Origin: Tyto alba
Taxonomy: Eukaryota; Chordata; Aves; Strigiformes; Tytonidae
Length of the DNA: 64,000 bases
Reading direction: 5' to 3'
NCBI RefSeq assembly: GCF_018691265.1
Contig: NW_024881316.1
Coordinates: 29,922,819 to 29,986,818, forward strand
Position 1 is the stretch's first letter. Every line of letters begins with the position of its first letter. The translations under genes and the position numbers were made by a program. The notes below the pieces were generated by a model that was not told the DNA's origin, ran no database searches, and was given only the letters and a program-made list of their open reading frames with translations. Below, piece after piece: positions 61,689-64,000 of the stretch.

Positions 61689-62590
61689 TGTCATGGTTTG
61701 AGCTCAGAGGGCAACTGAGCACCACGCAGTTGCTCACTCCCCCCTGCTGCCTCGGGACTGGGAAGGAGAAAATGAAGCAAAAGACTCTGGAATCAAGATA
61801 AGGAAAGGGAGGGGCAGTTTACCCATTACTGTCACAAAAAAAAAAAAAAAAAAAAAGAAAAAAAAGACCGACTTCTTAGGGGAAGAAAAAAAAGAATGTA
61901 AATTTAAATCAGACACTAACAACACTTAACAGTCTAAGACAGTGAGAAGCATTACCGCATCTCAGAAACACCTTCCCCTCACTCCTCCCTGGGCTCAGCT
62001 CTACTCGGGATTTCTCTATCTCCTCCCATTCCAGTTGCACAGGGGGCAGGGAGTGGAGGGTGTGGTCAGTCCTGCCACTTCTTCCTCTTTGGGGGGTGGG
62101 AGGGATGGGAGGAACTCCCTGCATTCTCCCCTGCTCCAGTGTGGTCCCCCTCTCATGGGAGACAGTCCTCCATAAACTTTCTCCAACATAAATCCCTACC
62201 ACAAGCCACAGCATTTCCATAGCTGTTCCAGTGTGGGTTGCTCCCATGTGTTGCAGTCCTCCCAGCACTGAACTACAACAGCGGGAGCTTCTCCCCACAG
62301 AGTCTTAGCCGCCTTCAGGTGCAATCACTTGCTCTGATGTGGGGTCCTTCACAGACTGCAGGTTGGCATTTGCTCCACTGTAGACCTTCATGGGCAGCTG
62401 GGGGGGTGGCATGATGTGTCTACCTAGATAACCACACTTGGAGCTCTGTCTGGTTTTTCTTTTTCCTTAACAAGCCCAACACCCTCTCCTGATCCCACCC
62501 TGTAGTGCCTTGTTCTCTTCCCTGCTCTCTGGGCTGTTTTCCACATCCTTTTAAGTTGCACTACCCTGTGTCTGAGATATGTCTGAGCGC
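61689..62590 (-). mobile_element. LTR D, diverged member of the A/B/C LTR family
   Basis: Begins at 61689 with TGTCATGGTTTGAGCTC, the same end as the other copies (sense end GAGCTCAAACCATGACA). The order of blocks then follows LTR C: the CAGACACTAACAACACTTAACAG region, the GTGAGAAGCATTACCGCATC region, CTCCAGTGTGGTCCCCCTCTC, GACAGTCCTCCATAAACTTT and GTAGACCTTCATGGGCAG. It is far more diverged, has lost the AATAAA, and carries an A21 run at 61836-61856. Beyond about 62400 similarity is weak but still co-linear (CCACATCCTTTTAAG matches the TATA-like area), so the far end is uncertain and no target duplication was found. Confidence 0.75.
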
Positions 62591-64000
62591 TTTGCTACTT
62601 GGAAAAGTGGGCAAAAATTGCTATCTGTGAGCCACTTGATGCTAACTCCCACAGTCCCCCAGATGCTTGTCAAGATTTAAGAAATGCTGCTGAAGTACAA
62701 AGAGAACAGAATCTCTCTGGGAGAACTTCAGTAGTAGTGGATTCTTTCATCACCCTGTGAGACGTGGCTAGTGCTAATTTTCTCCTGTCTTAAAAGAAAA
62801 ATGGCAGTACATGGTTTGATACAGTTAAAAATGTCTTAGTCTTTCTTAGTACATTTAGCCTATAGTCCATTTCTGTTTTATTTTCTTGTCAGTTAAGCTT
62901 TCATTTTCAAAAATACCATCTAAAATTTCGTAAGAGATGTTGACTTGAATGTCACTTTAATGGATTTTTCTGTTTGGCAGTAATTCACACAAATAAAATA
63001 TGTTTTTTTACCCAAAAGAATGAAAGTCTAGATTTTATTGTAGAAATAAATGGTGTAAATGTTTGCTGTCCTTTCAAGTTTAGTAGTTATTAGAAAAACT
63101 TGTTGACCCATCAAATCACAGGTTGTACAGCATCTACTTTATTGTTTTTTCTTAAGTTCTTGATCATTCTAAAATGGCTTCAGGTACACTTGAAATTATT
63201 GGACTGTGTGGAACCCACATCAAGAGTAAAATAAAACTTAAAAAAACCCCACCTTTGTTTTTATTGTTTCATACCAATTCAGTAGTATGTCTCCAAGCAA
63301 AAGACAAATGTAAAACTATTTTTTCTAGACCAATGAGCTTTATTCTTTCTATCTACAAGTAGTAAATACTAATTTCATATTTCCAAGTTAACGTTAATGG
63401 TATGACTGTGTGTTTTCAATATACTGAAGTAGGTTTTTTTTTACTATAAGGAAAAAATAAATTTAGATATTTTAATTATGTTGGATTGCTCTAAAATCCT
63501 TCTTAGTTTCTGAAGAAAACTCTAGTTTTCTTGAGGTCAGGGTTTTTTTTTTGTTTCATTTCTTGGACCTTACTGTAAATTTGTGCTTTCCTTAGTTTGT
63601 GTGGAGGTGAAATATCTTGCTGTTTGGAGTATATTTGCATAAGAAGCATTGATAGTATAATATAAGGTGTTTTAAAGTACTATGATATATGGAGAGTAGA
63701 GAATTGAAGCAATATTTAAAGAAAGCTAGTGATACTTTGTTAACTAAACTTAAGTATTGATGATTAGGAAATGCTTGAAGAATCCAGTAGTGAAGCTTGG
63801 AGTTTCTGTTTTATTTTGTCAACTCTAGACTCCATGAATATGTATTTAACTTTTCTCTCTACTTTTTTTTAAGCTCAAAATAAAGACTAAAAAATTATGC
63901 TTGATTTATAAATCCTTGGCAAATAATTTCCAACTATTCTGTATAATGTTTTGTTTTCTTTAAAAATTGCTGCATTCAGTGTTTCCTACTGTTACATCTA
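62591..64000. other. AT-rich non-coding stretch
   Basis: No recognised gene or repeat up to the window end. Confidence 0.6.

Noticed and set aside
62577..62581. ATATG as the right target duplication of LTR D (matching 61684-61688)
   Set aside because: The preceding bases are not a CA LTR end, so the match is likely chance.

Overview
The window reads as nuclear DNA from a bird, probably a neoavian (non-galliform) species. The evidence is the repeats: CR1 LINE copies with the typical TGATTCTGTGATTCTG-type 3' tails on both strands, plus several copies of an endogenous retrovirus LTR whose ends read TGTCCTGGGTT...AACCACGACA, a pattern I associate with neoavian genomes. The background is AT-rich and poor in CpG, with many short poly-T and poly-A runs, as expected for avian intergenic or intronic DNA. 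No RNA gene, CRISPR array, operon or convincing protein-coding exon is visible. Most open frames are 60-100 codons long, many lack an ATG, and the longest lie inside repeats or GC-rich patches.

Layout: 1-8939 is mostly single-copy-looking AT-rich DNA after an old antisense CR1 (about 222-760) and a 19-base C run. LTR A (8940-10018, minus) is a clean solo LTR with a perfect 5-bp target duplication. An antisense CR1 follows (10631-10920), then a second type of LTR with its polypurine tract and a scrap of internal sequence (11352 to about 12250, minus). At 13385-14663 one CR1 is interrupted by another CR1. From 14664 to 29037 there is little but simple repeats, a GC-rich open frame (18801-19262) and a weak exon-like segment near 23.5 kb.

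At 29038-36130 an antisense CR1 fragment is followed by LTR B (29314-30402, plus). After a 4.65-kb spacer comes LTR C (35053-36130, minus). B and C are an inverted pair of the same family as A. Their central parts are nearly identical while their ends differ much more. Beyond LTR C (36131 to about 37143) lies an unclassified segment with three consecutive minus-strand open frames, possibly the decayed inside of a provirus. A third LTR type with alpharetrovirus-like signal spacing is at 40247-40651 (minus). A CR1 mosaic occupies 41491-43140. The rest is quiet apart from a GC-rich patch (47770-48120), two very old CR1/L3-like relics (51250-51530 plus, 59228-59735 minus), a CR1 3' end (61478-61658 plus) and a diverged fourth copy of the A/B/C LTR family, LTR D (61689 to about 62590, minus).

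There are no cooperating genes to describe. The content is a record of retroelement insertion. Its most interesting points are the nested CR1, the mosaic similarity of inverted LTRs B and C, and an LTR family that carries a long open frame between a TATA-like box and a poly(A) signal. Family assignments come from remembered consensus patterns and were not checked against a repeat library.
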